In this document: in pieces, positions 18,228-26,586 of the stretch
Layout of the letters: every line of letters starts with the position of its first letter
Numbering within the stretch: position 1 is the first letter of the stretch
DNA from: Halorhabdus sp. CBA1104
Lineage (GTDB): Archaea; Halobacteriota; Halobacteria; Halobacteriales; Haloarculaceae
Length of the DNA: 64,000 nt
NCBI RefSeq assembly: GCF_009690625.1
Contig: NZ_CP033878.1
Coordinates: 1,178,001-1,242,000 of the forward strand
Direction: 5' to 3'
Notes under the pieces: generated by a model
Told to the model about the DNA's origin: nothing
Database searches by the model: none
The model's input: only the letters and a program-made list of their open reading frames with translations
Position numbers and translations under genes: made by a program

Positions 18228-19127
18228 TTATTGGTCGCGATCGCCGATCGACACCCCGGCCACCTGCTCGAAGAACTTCACGACCGCAGCCATGTCTTGG
18301 CCGCCGTGGCCCATCCCGCTCGCGGCGCTGAACGTTTCGCGGGCGGCAGCGGTCTGTGGCAGGGGAACACCACTCTCGTTGGCTTCATCGACGGCGTATC
18401 GGAGATCTTTGAACTGGAGGTCGATCGGGAACCGGGGCTCGAAATCGTCCGCAGCGATGTTTTCACCCTTGATCGAGAACAGCGGCGAATCGACGGCTCC
18501 TGCTTCGACGACGGTCAGCATGTCGTCGTAGGCGAGTCCCTGGGCAGTCCCAAAGGCCAGGGCTTCCGCGAACGCACTCATCATGTCCCCGAGCAGGAGA
18601 TTGACGAACAGTTTCATACGGGTTCCGTCTCCGACCGCGCCACAGTCGACGACAGGCTCGCCGATAGCTGAGAGAATACCCTCGACCTCCGCGATGAGGG
18701 TATCAGGACCGGCAGCGAGGACGGTAAGCGTCCCTTTTTTGGCCGGGCCGACCGTCCCCGAAACCGGTGCGTCGACGTAGCGGCCGCCGACGTTGTGGAC
18801 AGCTTCGGCCGCGGCTGCAGTCGCTGCCGGGGTAACGGTACTCATCTGGAGGACGATCGTTCCATCTGTTAAGCCGTCGAGAACGCCGTCTTCTCCCTCC
18901 AGAACGGCCTCTAAGGCCTCGTCGTCAGTAACCATCACGATCACGACGTCGGCTCGTTGGGCGACTTCGGCGGGGGAATCAGCCACGTCGTGGCCGGCAT
19001 CGGCGAACGGTTCGGTCCGCTCGCGCGTCCGATTGTACACGCACAGCGGATAGCCAGCGTCGCTAACGTTCTGGGCCATCGGCGCGCCCATCGCACCGAG
19101 ACCGATGACTCCGACTGTTTGGGTCAT
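18228..19127 (-). CDS. 3-hydroxyisobutyrate dehydrogenase-like NAD(P)-dependent oxidoreductase
   Basis: 299 residues. The Rossmann start GVIGLGAMGAPMAQN is the signature of the beta-hydroxyacid dehydrogenase family; substrate loop DAPVSGTVGPAKKGTLTVL and the catalytic lysine in GTRMKLFVNLLLG are present. Substrates of close relatives are 3-hydroxyisobutyrate, tartronate semialdehyde or glyoxylate; which applies here cannot be decided. Start MTQTVGVIG at 19127. Single gene, divergent from the DUF5799 gene. Confidence 0.88.
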   Translation of the reverse strand: MTQTVGVIGLGAMGAPMAQNVSDAGYPLCVYNRTRERTEPFADAGHDVADSPAEVAQRADVVIVMVTDDEALEAVLEGEDGVLDGLTDGTIVLQMSTVTPAATAAAAEAVHNVGGRYVDAPVSGTVGPAKKGTLTVLAAGPDTLIAEVEGILSAIGEPVVDCGAVGDGTRMKLFVNLLLGDMMSAFAEALAFGTAQGLAYDDMLTVVEAGAVDSPLFSIKGENIAADDFEPRFPIDLQFKDLRYAVDEANESGVPLPQTAAARETFSAASGMGHGGQDMAAVVKFFEQVAGVSIGDRDQ

Positions 19128-19218
19128 GCTGATGACGGTTGCTGTCCCAGCGATAGAAACGTAACGAAGGAGGTGTCGAGCGACAACGCTGATAGTGGTC
19201 GGGTGAGAACGGGGCCAC

Positions 19219-19668
19219 ATGAGCGAGAACGCTTGGGTCGACCAGATTGCCGCCGAACGGATGCAAACCGACCAGGAATTCACGGAAGAAGTGGCAACAT
19301 CGCCGCTGTCCAGCCAGCAGTGGGGCCTCGTCATGACTGCTGTCGAGTTTCAGATCGATGGGGCGGCACAACCAGAGACAGCCCAACTCGTTGCCGACAC
19401 GGGGAAACTTTCGAGCGTAATGCCGGAACTCCGGCGAATGGAAGATCGTGGGGGCGGCGGGATTTCGGCCGACAACGCTGGCACAGCGGCCAGTAGCGGC
19501 GGGCTGCTCGACGGTATCAAAGGTGCTCTCGGGCTCGGAGGCGGCCAATCCGACGCACTTCAGGCGGCAGCCGAGGAGTTGGTCGGAAAGTACACCGACC
19601 GGTTACAGTCACGTCTCGATGAGCGCGGTCGATGGGCAGAGGTCTGTGAGCAGGCCCAAGAATCTTAA
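19219..19668 (+). CDS. DUF5799-like haloarchaeal protein
   Basis: 149 residues. An acidic helical N-terminus (MSENAWVDQIAAERMQTDQ, SSQQWGLVMTAVEFQI), a low-complexity Gly/Ser/Ala middle (about 75-112) and a final helix rich in Arg and Glu. Looks like the DUF5799 family found only in Halobacteria, with no known role. No membrane segment. Its stop codon overlaps the stop of a convergent 49-residue gene. Confidence 0.65.
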   Translation: MSENAWVDQIAAERMQTDQEFTEEVATSPLSSQQWGLVMTAVEFQIDGAAQPETAQLVADTGKLSSVMPELRRMEDRGGGGISADNAGTAASSGGLLDGIKGALGLGGGQSDALQAAAEELVGKYTDRLQSRLDERGRWAEVCEQAQES

Positions 19669-19814
19669 CCCTCGTCTCCGGCGCGAAACAAGGGTAGCTC
19701 CTCGGCCTCGTAAATAGTAAGCAACTCGGTGACCAGTCCGTCGGAAGACTTCCCGTCTACCCGGAGCCCGTCGAGACGCGCGATGGGCTCCTCGTCGAGT
19801 TCGACGGTTGGCAC
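19665..19814 (-). CDS. 49-residue antitoxin-like protein
   Basis: Read from GTG at 19814: MPTVELDEEPIARLDGLRVD, then SSDGLVTELLTIYEAEEL and an acidic end. The pattern strand-helix-helix with D-E-E-x-I-x-R-L-D resembles small haloarchaeal VapB-like or ribbon-helix-helix proteins (I recall DUF7557). No toxin gene is adjacent. A TTAAG box lies about 25-30 bases before the GTG, which supports a leaderless GTG start. The stop overlaps the convergent DUF5799 stop by 3 bases. Function unknown. Confidence 0.6.
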   Translation of the reverse strand: MPTVELDEEPIARLDGLRVDGKSSDGLVTELLTIYEAEELPLFRAGDEG

Positions 19815-19931
19815 ACAGGTCGTATTTTTGACGGCAATCGTCTTAAGCGAGGGAGCAGTACGAACGTGCTGAATGGCAACAAGTAGCGAGGGACGCGTAC
19901 GACAGCAGAGAACGAGCCGAGGTGACCGCTG

Positions 19932-20588
19932 GTGACCGGTCCACACCAGGGACAGCCACTCGAAACCGCCGGGACGTCTATCGATGCGGCGGCTGCCGCG
20001 GTCGTCCTCGTCCACGGCCGGGGCGCGACAGCGGGGAGCATCTTGCAAATGACCACCGAGTTGCCGACCGACGGTGTGGCGTATCTCGCCCCACAAGCGG
20101 CCCGAAGCACCTGGTATCCCAACCCGTTCACCGCGCCGGTCGATACTAACGAGCCGGGACGGACCTCGGGCCTGCAAGCGATCCGAGCAGCGATCGACAG
20201 GGCTGCAAACGCGGAGATCCCACGGAGCGCGATCGCTCTCGTGGGCTTCTCACAGGGCGCGTGTCTCGCCAGTGAATTCGTCGCACGCGAACCACGACGG
20301 TACGGGGGCCTCGCGGCACTCAGCGGCGGGCTCATCGGCGAAACCATCGAGCCCGAAAGCTACGAGGGCGATCTAGATGGGACGCCGGTCTTTCTGGGCT
20401 GTAGTGACGTCGATCCACACATCCCCGCCGAGCGCGTCCACGAGACGGCGACGGTCTTTGAACGACTGGATGGTGACGTGACCAAGCGGCTCTACGAGGG
20501 CATGGGCCACGGAATCAACGAAGACGAACGGGCGTTCGTCGCCGACATGATTGCCGAACTATCCGCAGGCAACGAACGGGAAACGTAA
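19932..20588 (+). CDS. Alpha/beta-hydrolase, phospholipase/carboxylesterase type
   Basis: 218 residues with GTG start. The fold and triad of the small carboxylesterase (YpfH/EstB) group are visible: strand and oxyanion motif VVLVHGRGATAGS, nucleophile GFSQGACLASE, acid in GCSDVDPHIP, and histidine GMGHGIN. Cytoplasmic; expected to cleave short-chain esters or lysophospholipids. Another GTG 10 bases upstream is in a different frame. Single gene, convergent with fba. Confidence 0.85.
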   Translation: MTGPHQGQPLETAGTSIDAAAAAVVLVHGRGATAGSILQMTTELPTDGVAYLAPQAARSTWYPNPFTAPVDTNEPGRTSGLQAIRAAIDRAANAEIPRSAIALVGFSQGACLASEFVAREPRRYGGLAALSGGLIGETIEPESYEGDLDGTPVFLGCSDVDPHIPAERVHETATVFERLDGDVTKRLYEGMGHGINEDERAFVADMIAELSAGNERET

Positions 20589-20613
20589 CCGACCGACGAA
20601 AAGGCGACGGTCG

Positions 20614-21606
20614 TTACTTATAAAGGCTCTGTCCGGCACTGCCGGCGACGTCAGCCAGGCCGGCGTAGACCTCGGCGATGCGCTCGCGGACGTCACGACC
20701 GCCGACGCGCGGGTCGAAGCGGTCCTTGTTCGGCGACCACTCGACGTCGTTGAAGAACGAATCGCGCTGGTCTTCGACGCCCTCCGGCGGGACAATATCG
20801 TTCGCTTCCTCCCGGTAGAGGTCGAACAGCGTTCGCGTGTACTCGTACTGGTAGCGTGTGTCCTTGTTCACCTTACAGATGCCACGGTTCATGAAGTCCG
20901 ACAGCTGGTCGGGCTGGAGACCCGAGGAACCGTGCAGGACCAGCGGCGTCTCAAGACCGTGATCGGCGAGTGTCTCGTGGATCTCGGTCGCGAGGTCGGG
21001 CTTGAGATCGAGGTCTTTGCCCTTGGCGACGCCGTGCTGGGTGCCCACGGAGATCGCCAGCAGGTCCGTGCCGGTCCGGTCGACGAACTCGACGGCCTGC
21101 TCGGGATCGGTATAGAAGGCTTCCTCGGCGACGATCTCGTCTTCGACGCCTTTGATCTGGCCGAGTTCGGCCTCGACGAGGATCTCTTCGTCGGCCTGCT
21201 CGGTCTTTTCGACGACTGCTTTCGAGCGGGCGATGTTCTCCTCGAAGTCCTCGTGGGAAGCGTCGATCATGATCGAGGACGGAATGGCCGTCTCGACTTG
21301 CATGTCGATGAAGTCCATATCCGTCTGGTGGTCCATGTTGAGGAACACGCCGACGTCGTACTGTTGGGCGATGACGTCGATGTAGTTCCCCATCGCGCGT
21401 AGCCCCGCCTCGGCGTCGCCGTTGCCGGCAAACCGGCACGCGCCGGCGCTCATCTGGATGAGGAGGTCGGAGTCGGCCTGTTCGGCCCCCTCCATGAGTC
21501 CCATCATCGTGTTCGGTTCCGCGACGTTACTTGCGACGAGTCCGAACCCTCCGTCTAGGGCCTCGTCGTACACGTCCGCGAGTTCGTCTCCGCCGTAAAA
21601 CGCCAT
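20614..21606 (-). CDS. fba: Fructose-bisphosphate aldolase, class II
   Basis: 330 residues. Zinc-dependent aldolase that splits fructose-1,6-bisphosphate (reverse in gluconeogenesis). Seen: [12 protein letters not shown] (catalytic Asp and zinc His), [23 protein letters not shown], and the phosphate loops SVGTQHGV and [10 protein letters not shown]. Works directly after 1-phosphofructokinase (pfkB), whose gene lies 96 bases upstream on the same strand; together they turn fructose-1-phosphate into trioses. A separate AT-rich box (minus-strand TGTTTTAACG at 21641-21650) suggests its own promoter. Confidence 0.93.
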   Translation of the reverse strand: MAFYGGDELADVYDEALDGGFGLVASNVAEPNTMMGLMEGAEQADSDLLIQMSAGACRFAGNGDAEAGLRAMGNYIDVIAQQYDVGVFLNMDHQTDMDFIDMQVETAIPSSIMIDASHEDFEENIARSKAVVEKTEQADEEILVEAELGQIKGVEDEIVAEEAFYTDPEQAVEFVDRTGTDLLAISVGTQHGVAKGKDLDLKPDLATEIHETLADHGLETPLVLHGSSGLQPDQLSDFMNRGICKVNKDTRYQYEYTRTLFDLYREEANDIVPPEGVEDQRDSFFNDVEWSPNKDRFDPRVGGRDVRERIAEVYAGLADVAGSAGQSLYK

Positions 21607-21702
21607 CAGTAGGTCACCATCGAGACCTTTCGCTGCCGGCGTTAAAACATATGCGAAAATCGCCGCGACCGTGGGTTCAAATCGGGATGCGTGAGACAGG
21701 AG

Positions 21703-22614
21703 TTACCCGCGCATCGACCACACGCGAACGTCGTCCATCAGTGCTTCCGGATCGAGTTCCCGGATACTCGGCCCCTTGACTTGCACGAGGTGGGCGGAGG
21801 TTGCGACGCCCGAACGCAGGGCATCTTCGTCGTCCCAGCCCTGTTCGTAGGCCCACAGCGCACCGGCGAACATCGAGTCCCCAGCTCCGACCGTATCGAC
21901 GACATCGACGTCTAAGGAGGGCGCATACAGCGTCTCCTCGGGCGTGACGAGGACGGCCCCTTCGGCCCCCATCGATGCGAGCACGCGCTCGTAGCCCCAC
22001 GACTGGAGTTCCTGGGCGGCTTCCGCACAGTCGTCGATCGTCTCGATCTCGATGCCGGTCGCGTTTGCCAGCTCCTCCCGGTTTGGCTTACAGTATTCGT
22101 AGGTGTGTTCCAGCTCGGGCATCAACTCGCCGTGGATGTCTAAGGCCGTCTCCCAGTCGCCGGCTTCGGCGAGTCGATCGACGTCTTCGGCATCCATGCC
22201 TGGCGGCAGACTCCCACCGACGTTGATCAGCGACGGATCGTGTTCTTTGAGTGTTTCGATCAACTCGTCGACTTTCGCTTCTGGGACTTCCGGCCCGGAC
22301 TGGTTGAGCTTGTACTCGTTCTCGGGCGGGAGAACCGTCGTGTTCATCCGGGTCGGATCCTCGACGTCGACGAAGTCCGTCGGGACGTCGTAGGTCTCGA
22401 GGTCCTGTTCGATGAAATAACCGGTGAATCCACCGACGATACCCGTCGCGACCGTCTCGGAGTCCAGTGCCCGGAGGAACTGTGAAACGTTGATGCCGTT
22501 GCCCCCCGAGTCGAACTGGGCATCACTCGAGCGTTGTACCGTGTTCGCTTCGAGTGCTTCGTCGATAACGATCGTCTGGTCGACCGCCGGATTCGGTGTA
22601 ACTGTCAGTATCAT
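21703..22614 (-). CDS. pfkB: 1-phosphofructokinase (PfkB family)
   Basis: 303 residues. N-terminal start MILTVTPNPAVDQTI is the 1-PFK/tagatose-6-P kinase hallmark; SGGNGINVSQFLRALD is the first PfkB signature, and DTVGAGDSMFAGAL the second, with the catalytic Asp and anion hole. Phosphorylates fructose-1-phosphate, probably formed by a fructose phosphotransferase system elsewhere. Upstream of fba. A strong inverted repeat (22631-22655) sits over the expected start of transcription, pointing to repression, by analogy with GlpR control of pfkB in Haloferax. Confidence 0.92.
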   Translation of the reverse strand: MILTVTPNPAVDQTIVIDEALEANTVQRSSDAQFDSGGNGINVSQFLRALDSETVATGIVGGFTGYFIEQDLETYDVPTDFVDVEDPTRMNTTVLPPENEYKLNQSGPEVPEAKVDELIETLKEHDPSLINVGGSLPPGMDAEDVDRLAEAGDWETALDIHGELMPELEHTYEYCKPNREELANATGIEIETIDDCAEAAQELQSWGYERVLASMGAEGAVLVTPEETLYAPSLDVDVVDTVGAGDSMFAGALWAYEQGWDDEDALRSGVATSAHLVQVKGPSIRELDPEALMDDVRVWSMRG

Positions 22615-22630
22615 GGTTCGTTCGTCTCCG

Positions 22631-22655
22631 AAACGTCGGTCTCGGCCCGACGTTT
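22631..22655 (-). promoter_or_regulatory. Operator-like inverted repeat before pfkB
   Basis: AAACGTCGG and CCGACGTTT form perfect 9-base arms around 7 bases. It lies 16 bases before the pfkB ATG, and the AT-rich element GTAATTTTT (minus strand, 22667-22675) is just upstream, so a bound protein would cover the transcription start. A DeoR-type repressor such as GlpR is a reasonable candidate; no regulator gene is nearby. Confidence 0.6.
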
Positions 22656-22758
22656 CCTGTCCCTCGAAAAATTACGCTACTGTCCCTTAAGACAGTCGGT
22701 CTTTCCGAGCGCCCCAGAACCGTCCGACGAACGCGGGAGAGGAACTGATCGAGACAGC

Positions 22759-23739
22759 TTACAGCCGATCGAGTACAGCCTCGGTGAATTCCGTCGTCGA
22801 GGCCTCCCCGCCGAGATCAGCGGTTCGTGGCCCGCCTTCGAGCGTCTCCAGCACTGCCTGTCGGACCCGAGCCGCGTCGGCGTCGTACTCGAAGTACTCC
22901 AGCATCATTGCCGCAGAGAGGATCATCGCGCTGGGGTTGGCGACGCCCTCGCCAGCGATGTCCGGTGCCGAGCCGTGGACCGGTTCGAACAGCGCGTTGT
23001 CCTCGCCAATGTTGGCGCTTGGGAGCATGCCAAGCCCACCGACGAGGCCGGCAGCGAGATCCGAGAGCACGTCGCCGGCGAGGTTCGGCGTGATGATCAC
23101 GTCGTAGTCCTCGGGGTGCATCACCAAGTGCATCGCCAGGGCGTCGATGAGTGCCTCGTCGTACTCGGCGTCCATCTCCTCGGCAACCTCTGTGGCAGTG
23201 TCGACGAACAGCCCGTCGGTCTTGCGCATGACGTTTGCTTTGTGGGCGAGCGTCACGTGATCGGCATCGTGTTCGTCGGCATACTCGAAGCCGTACTCGG
23301 CGATCTTTTCCGAGGCGTCTTCCGTGATGAGGCGGGTCAGCGTCGCCACGTCGTCGGTGAGATCCGATTCGATACCGGCGTAGACACCCTGAGTGTTTTC
23401 CCGGATGAACACGAGGTCGGTTTCGGGCTTGACGGCGTCGACGCCAGGGTAGGCCCGGGCGGGACGAACGTTCGCGAACGAGCCGACATCCTCGCGCAAG
23501 GGGAGGATGATGTCGGCAGCGAGTTCGCCCGCCGCGCCGAACAGTGTCGCGTCGGCCTCGCGGGCCAGTTCGCGTGTCTCCTCGGGCAGGGGCGTCCCCT
23601 CTCGTTCGTAGACTGCGTTGCCGGCCCGACCTTCCACGAACTCGAAGTCTCGATCGAGCGCCTTCAGAACGTCCAATGCGGCCGGCAGCACTTCCTGTCC
23701 GATGCCGTCGCCAGGGATGGCAGCGATCTCTTTCGTCAT
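22759..23739 (-). CDS. leuB: 3-isopropylmalate dehydrogenase
   Basis: 326 residues. Oxidatively decarboxylates 3-isopropylmalate to 2-oxoisocaproate in leucine synthesis. Start [17 protein letters not shown] (family start PGDGIG). Further motifs: [36 protein letters not shown], and the metal/NAD block [19 protein letters not shown]. It stands apart from the leuA-ilvBNC-leuCD operon 30 kb away; in many haloarchaea it directly follows leuD. The homologous icd lies 11 kb away. Specificity rests on sequence resemblance; it could act on other beta-decarboxylating substrates. Confidence 0.88.
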   Translation of the reverse strand: MTKEIAAIPGDGIGQEVLPAALDVLKALDRDFEFVEGRAGNAVYEREGTPLPEETRELAREADATLFGAAGELAADIILPLREDVGSFANVRPARAYPGVDAVKPETDLVFIRENTQGVYAGIESDLTDDVATLTRLITEDASEKIAEYGFEYADEHDADHVTLAHKANVMRKTDGLFVDTATEVAEEMDAEYDEALIDALAMHLVMHPEDYDVIITPNLAGDVLSDLAAGLVGGLGMLPSANIGEDNALFEPVHGSAPDIAGEGVANPSAMILSAAMMLEYFEYDADAARVRQAVLETLEGGPRTADLGGEASTTEFTEAVLDRL

Positions 23740-23876
23740 GGCGATACCTCTCAGTGGGGACGAAAAGAGGGTGTCGATCCGTCGCACGATCCGCCCGGGA
23801 GAACTACACGAGCCGCAAAATCAGGACCCGAGCACAGGACGCTCATCGAGCGTTCCGTCGTTGCGTGGTTGGGCAA

Positions 23877-25256
23877 TCAGGTTTCGTCGGCCAACTCCGC
23901 ACCCAGCCCCGTGTAGGCGGCCGGCGTCAGCGCGGCCAGTTCTTCTGCGACAGCGGGATCGATATCCAACTCCGCGAACAACGCCCGGAAGTCCGCGAGC
24001 GTGACGTCCTCGCCGCGAGTGAGCGCCTTGACCTGTTCGTAGGCGTCACCGTGGCCCTCCCGACGGAGGATCGTCTGGACGGCCTCGCCGATGACTGCCG
24101 GCGTTGCCTCGAGTTCGTCTCGCATCACCTGCTCGTTGGGAACGACCTTGCCCAGGCCGCTTTCGAGTTTGCGATAGCCGATCAGGCAGTGGGCCAGGGC
24201 GACGCCCATGTTCCGCTTGACCGTCGAGTCCGAGAGGTCCCGCTGGAGCCGGGAGTTGGTGACGTAGCCGGCCAGGAAGTCGAGGTCGCTGTTGGCCTTC
24301 GAGAGGTTGCCCTCGCTGTTCTCGAAGTCGATCGGGTTGACTTTGTGGGGCATCGTCGAAGAGCCCGTCTCGCCATCGGCCGATTGCTGGCCAAGGTAGC
24401 GATCGGAGACGTACAGCCAGGCATCCAAGTCGAGGTCGAGCAGGACACGATTGGCTCCCTGTAGGGCGTCGAACAGCGCCGCGAGGTCGTCACACGGGTT
24501 AACCTGCGTCGTGAGGGGTTCGTGTTCGAGGCCCAGCGACTTGACGAACGACTCGGCGAAGCTCGGCCAATCGACATCGGGGTAGGCAACGTGGTGGGCT
24601 GCGTACGTGCCGGACGCGCCGGCGAGTTTGCCCGCGAGGTCGTCACTGGCTTCGATCCGGCCGATCGCACGCCCCAATCGAGACGCGTAGACGGCCATCT
24701 CCTTGCCAAAGGTGGTCGGCGTGGCCGGTTGGCCGTGCGTGCGAGCCAGCATTGGCGTCTCGCGGTACTCCTGTGCGAGCTCGACCAGTGCGTCCCGGAC
24801 GTCCCGCAATGCGGGCAAGAGGACCGCCTCGACGGCCGGTTTGAGGAGCAATCGGTGGGCGAGATTGTTCACGTCCTCGCTGGTGAGACCGAAATGCAGC
24901 CACTGATCGGCCTCGAGGCCCGCCGGCTGGCGTTCTCGAAGGAAGTACTCGACGGCCTTGACGTCGTGATTGGTGGCGTCGTAGGTTTCGGTGCCCGCCG
25001 TCTCGATCTGTTTGACGAACGCTGCATCCTCATCGTTGAAATCCTCGTAGATGGCCCGGAGCGCCTCGCGCTGGTCGGCGTCGATTTCGAGTGGCGTTGC
25101 GTCCAGGTCCGCGAGGGCGATCAGGTACTCGACTTCGACGCGGACGCGAGCGCGGATGAGCGCGGACTCGCTGGCGTAGGGAACCAACGGTTCCGTGTAG
25201 CGTGCATACCGGCCATCGAGTGGCGAGACGGCCGAGAGGGGGTCGCGGTCGGTCAT
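23877..25256 (-). CDS. purB: Adenylosuccinate lyase
   Basis: 459 residues. Cleaves SAICAR and adenylosuccinate, two steps of purine synthesis. The fumarase-superfamily signature GSSTMPHKVNPIDFEN is complete; THGQPATPTTFGKE and the N-terminal SPLDGRYARYTEPL with TNHDVKAVEYFLRE are typical of PurB. A minus-strand TATA-like CCTTAAT about 28 bases before the ATG indicates a leaderless monocistronic gene. tRNA-Ser lies upstream on the other strand. Confidence 0.96.
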   Translation of the reverse strand: MTDRDPLSAVSPLDGRYARYTEPLVPYASESALIRARVRVEVEYLIALADLDATPLEIDADQREALRAIYEDFNDEDAAFVKQIETAGTETYDATNHDVKAVEYFLRERQPAGLEADQWLHFGLTSEDVNNLAHRLLLKPAVEAVLLPALRDVRDALVELAQEYRETPMLARTHGQPATPTTFGKEMAVYASRLGRAIGRIEASDDLAGKLAGASGTYAAHHVAYPDVDWPSFAESFVKSLGLEHEPLTTQVNPCDDLAALFDALQGANRVLLDLDLDAWLYVSDRYLGQQSADGETGSSTMPHKVNPIDFENSEGNLSKANSDLDFLAGYVTNSRLQRDLSDSTVKRNMGVALAHCLIGYRKLESGLGKVVPNEQVMRDELEATPAVIGEAVQTILRREGHGDAYEQVKALTRGEDVTLADFRALFAELDIDPAVAEELAALTPAAYTGLGAELADET

Positions 25257-25349
25257 AGCTCAGGGTGTGGCCAGTGGGCGATTAAGGTTGCCGGTCCGGA
25301 GTTTCGATCGACAGGATTTACTGCACCCACTGAAAACGACCTGATGCCC

Positions 25350-25433
25350 GGTGGGGTGGCAGAGCGGCCTATTGCGCCTGCCTTGAAAGCAGGTATCCTC
25401 ACGGATTCCTGGGTTCAAATCCCAGCCCCACCG
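25350..25433 (+). tRNA. tRNA-Ser (anticodon UGA)
   Basis: 84-base class II tRNA. Acceptor GGTGGGG pairs with CCCCACC, discriminator G at 25433; anticodon stem CCTGC/GCAGG with loop CTTGAAA gives UGA; long variable arm; T arm CTGGG-TTCAAAT-CCCAG. No encoded CCA. Reads UCA codons. Its 3' end is repeated several times downstream, so the gene has served as an integration target. Confidence 0.93.
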
Positions 25434-25474
25434 CTTGTGAGGCAACGAACGTGACTGAACAGCGGTGCAACTGG
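25412..25474. repeat. tRNA-Ser 3'-end repeat, copy 1
   Basis: 63 bases beginning in the T arm (GGTTCAAATCCCAGCCCC) and extending about 40 bases past the tRNA. Copy 2 at 25548-25610 matches with four mismatches. Confidence 0.75.
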
Positions 25475-25547
25475 GGTTGCGCCCTGCCAGTCGCAGTCCC
25501 GGAACGGCCGAGCAACGCGAGGCCGCATGCCCGGAACGTCTGGCTCC

Positions 25548-25610
25548 GGTTCAAATCCCAGCCCCACCGCTTGTGTGGGAACGAACGTGACCGAACAGGG
25601 GTGCAACTGG
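25548..25610. repeat. tRNA-Ser 3'-end repeat, copy 2
   Basis: Offset 136 bases from copy 1, with four mismatches in 63. Starts in the T loop, so it lacks the rest of the tRNA and cannot be functional. Confidence 0.75.
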
Positions 25611-25662
25611 ATTTGAAGTAGAGAAGGTGGAGCGTGAGCGTAGCGAACGACCACCTTCGCGT

Positions 25663-25684
25663 GGTTCAAATCCCAGCCCCACCG
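25663..25684. repeat. tRNA-Ser 3'-end repeat, copy 3 (short)
   Basis: 22 bases identical to the T arm and acceptor end of tRNA-Ser, then the sequence diverges. Confidence 0.65.
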
Positions 25685-25999
25685 TCAGACTGCTCTCGTC
25701 GTCTGACGAGTCCTGCCTCGCAAGGCTCGCCAGGACACCGTATTTTGACGCGAGCAATCCGCGAGCGTCAAATCCGTCAACTGGGATTTGAAGTACGGCA
25801 GACGCGCCTAACGAAGTGAGCACGTTTGCCATCGGGTTCAAGTCTTGATCGACTTGTTACTCTCGTCGCTCGAAGATTGCCTCGCTATGCTCGGCAAGAT
25901 GCCGTTTTTGACGTGAGCTGACCCGGAGTGCCACAGACAGCAACCGAGTCAACGATAGCAAGAACTTTGTAGTGCGTGAACAAACACCATGAGTTAGGG

Positions 26000-26152
26000 A
26001 TGTCTCCCGAAACCTGTGCCGTCTGTGGCGGGACAGTCCCGTTCGACAGCACGGTACATCTGCTCGTCCATACTCACGACGAGGGGGGAGCGATCGATTA
26101 CTACGTCTGTCAGTCCTGTTACGAGGAAGATGTCGCGCCCCTGGTAGCCTGA
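26000..26152 (+). CDS. 50-residue zinc-finger microprotein
   Basis: ATG at 26000 to TGA at 26152. Two CxxC pairs, CAVCGG near the start and CQSCYEE near the end, separated by about 30 residues, give a treble-clef or zinc-ribbon style site; the middle is HLLVHTHDEG with a His-rich turn. Small CPxCG-type proteins are abundant in Halobacteria and often regulatory, but no target is known for this one. High GC at third positions and acidic composition support real coding. An ATG 11 bases upstream (25989) runs into a stop at once. Confidence 0.65.
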   Translation: MSPETCAVCGGTVPFDSTVHLLVHTHDEGGAIDYYVCQSCYEEDVAPLVA

Positions 26153-26234
26153 ATTTCTTGATTGTACACCCAGTGGTCGTGGTATCACGGCTCTCGGAAG
26201 GGTTATCCGCCTATCAGCCCTACAATTGTTTGCA

Positions 26235-26429
26235 ATGGCAGACGGAAAGGTGGATTTCTTCCACGACACTGGCGGTTACGGTTTCATTACGACTGAGGAC
26301 GCCGAGGATGACGTTTTCTTCCACATGGAGGACGTTGGCGGCCCGGACCTCGAAGAAGGACAATCGATTGAGTTCGATATCGAACAGGCCCCCAAAGGGC
26401 CCCGCGCGACGAACGTCGTCCGCGCATAA
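26235..26429 (+). CDS. cspA: Cold-shock protein
   Basis: 64 residues, a single cold-shock domain. RNP-1-like GGYGFITTED and RNP-2-like DDVFFHMEDV motifs are present, and the start MADGKVDFFHDTGGYGF is typical of haloarchaeal CspA. Binds single-stranded RNA or DNA. An upstream ATG at 26226 would add three residues (MFA); the inner ATG matches the family. A TTATCCG box about 30 bases upstream suggests a leaderless transcript. Confidence 0.93.
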   Translation: MADGKVDFFHDTGGYGFITTEDAEDDVFFHMEDVGGPDLEEGQSIEFDIEQAPKGPRATNVVRA

Positions 26430-26562
26430 CTCATCACGCCGCTGCCTGATGGCAGCACTGTGATTGCGATCCATTACTTCAGAAAGACTACGTAGCGAGC
26501 GACAGCCTCGTGGTGGGATGTTGAGACGGCAACCGATCAGTGGACGCTTCCGTGACAATTAA

Positions 26563-26576
26563 GTTGTGTATACAAC
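26563..26576 (+). promoter_or_regulatory. Operator-like palindrome before the MarR gene
   Basis: GTTGTGTATACAAC is a 14-base palindrome with one mismatch, 11 bases before the ATG and directly after the AT-rich element CAATTAAG (26557-26564) that should be the TATA box. A MarR dimer bound here would block initiation, so autoregulation is likely. Confidence 0.55.
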
Positions 26577-26586
26577 TATTTTGGCC

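Larger units (their letters stand above)
25434..25999. other. Gene-free region with decaying tRNA-Ser 3'-end copies
   Basis: No gene. It holds two full and one degraded copy of the tRNA-Ser 3' end besides the real one: 25548-25610, 25663-25684, and a weak one near 25835-25860. The sequence after copies 3 and 4 is also related (CTCTCGTCG, GCCTCGC..GCTCG, CCGT.TTTTGACG.GAGC at about 25690-25756 and 25861-25920). An inverted repeat GAAGGTGG/CCACCTTC lies at 25623-25630 and 25651-25658. This looks like a scar left by repeated site-specific insertion and loss of elements. Confidence 0.65.
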
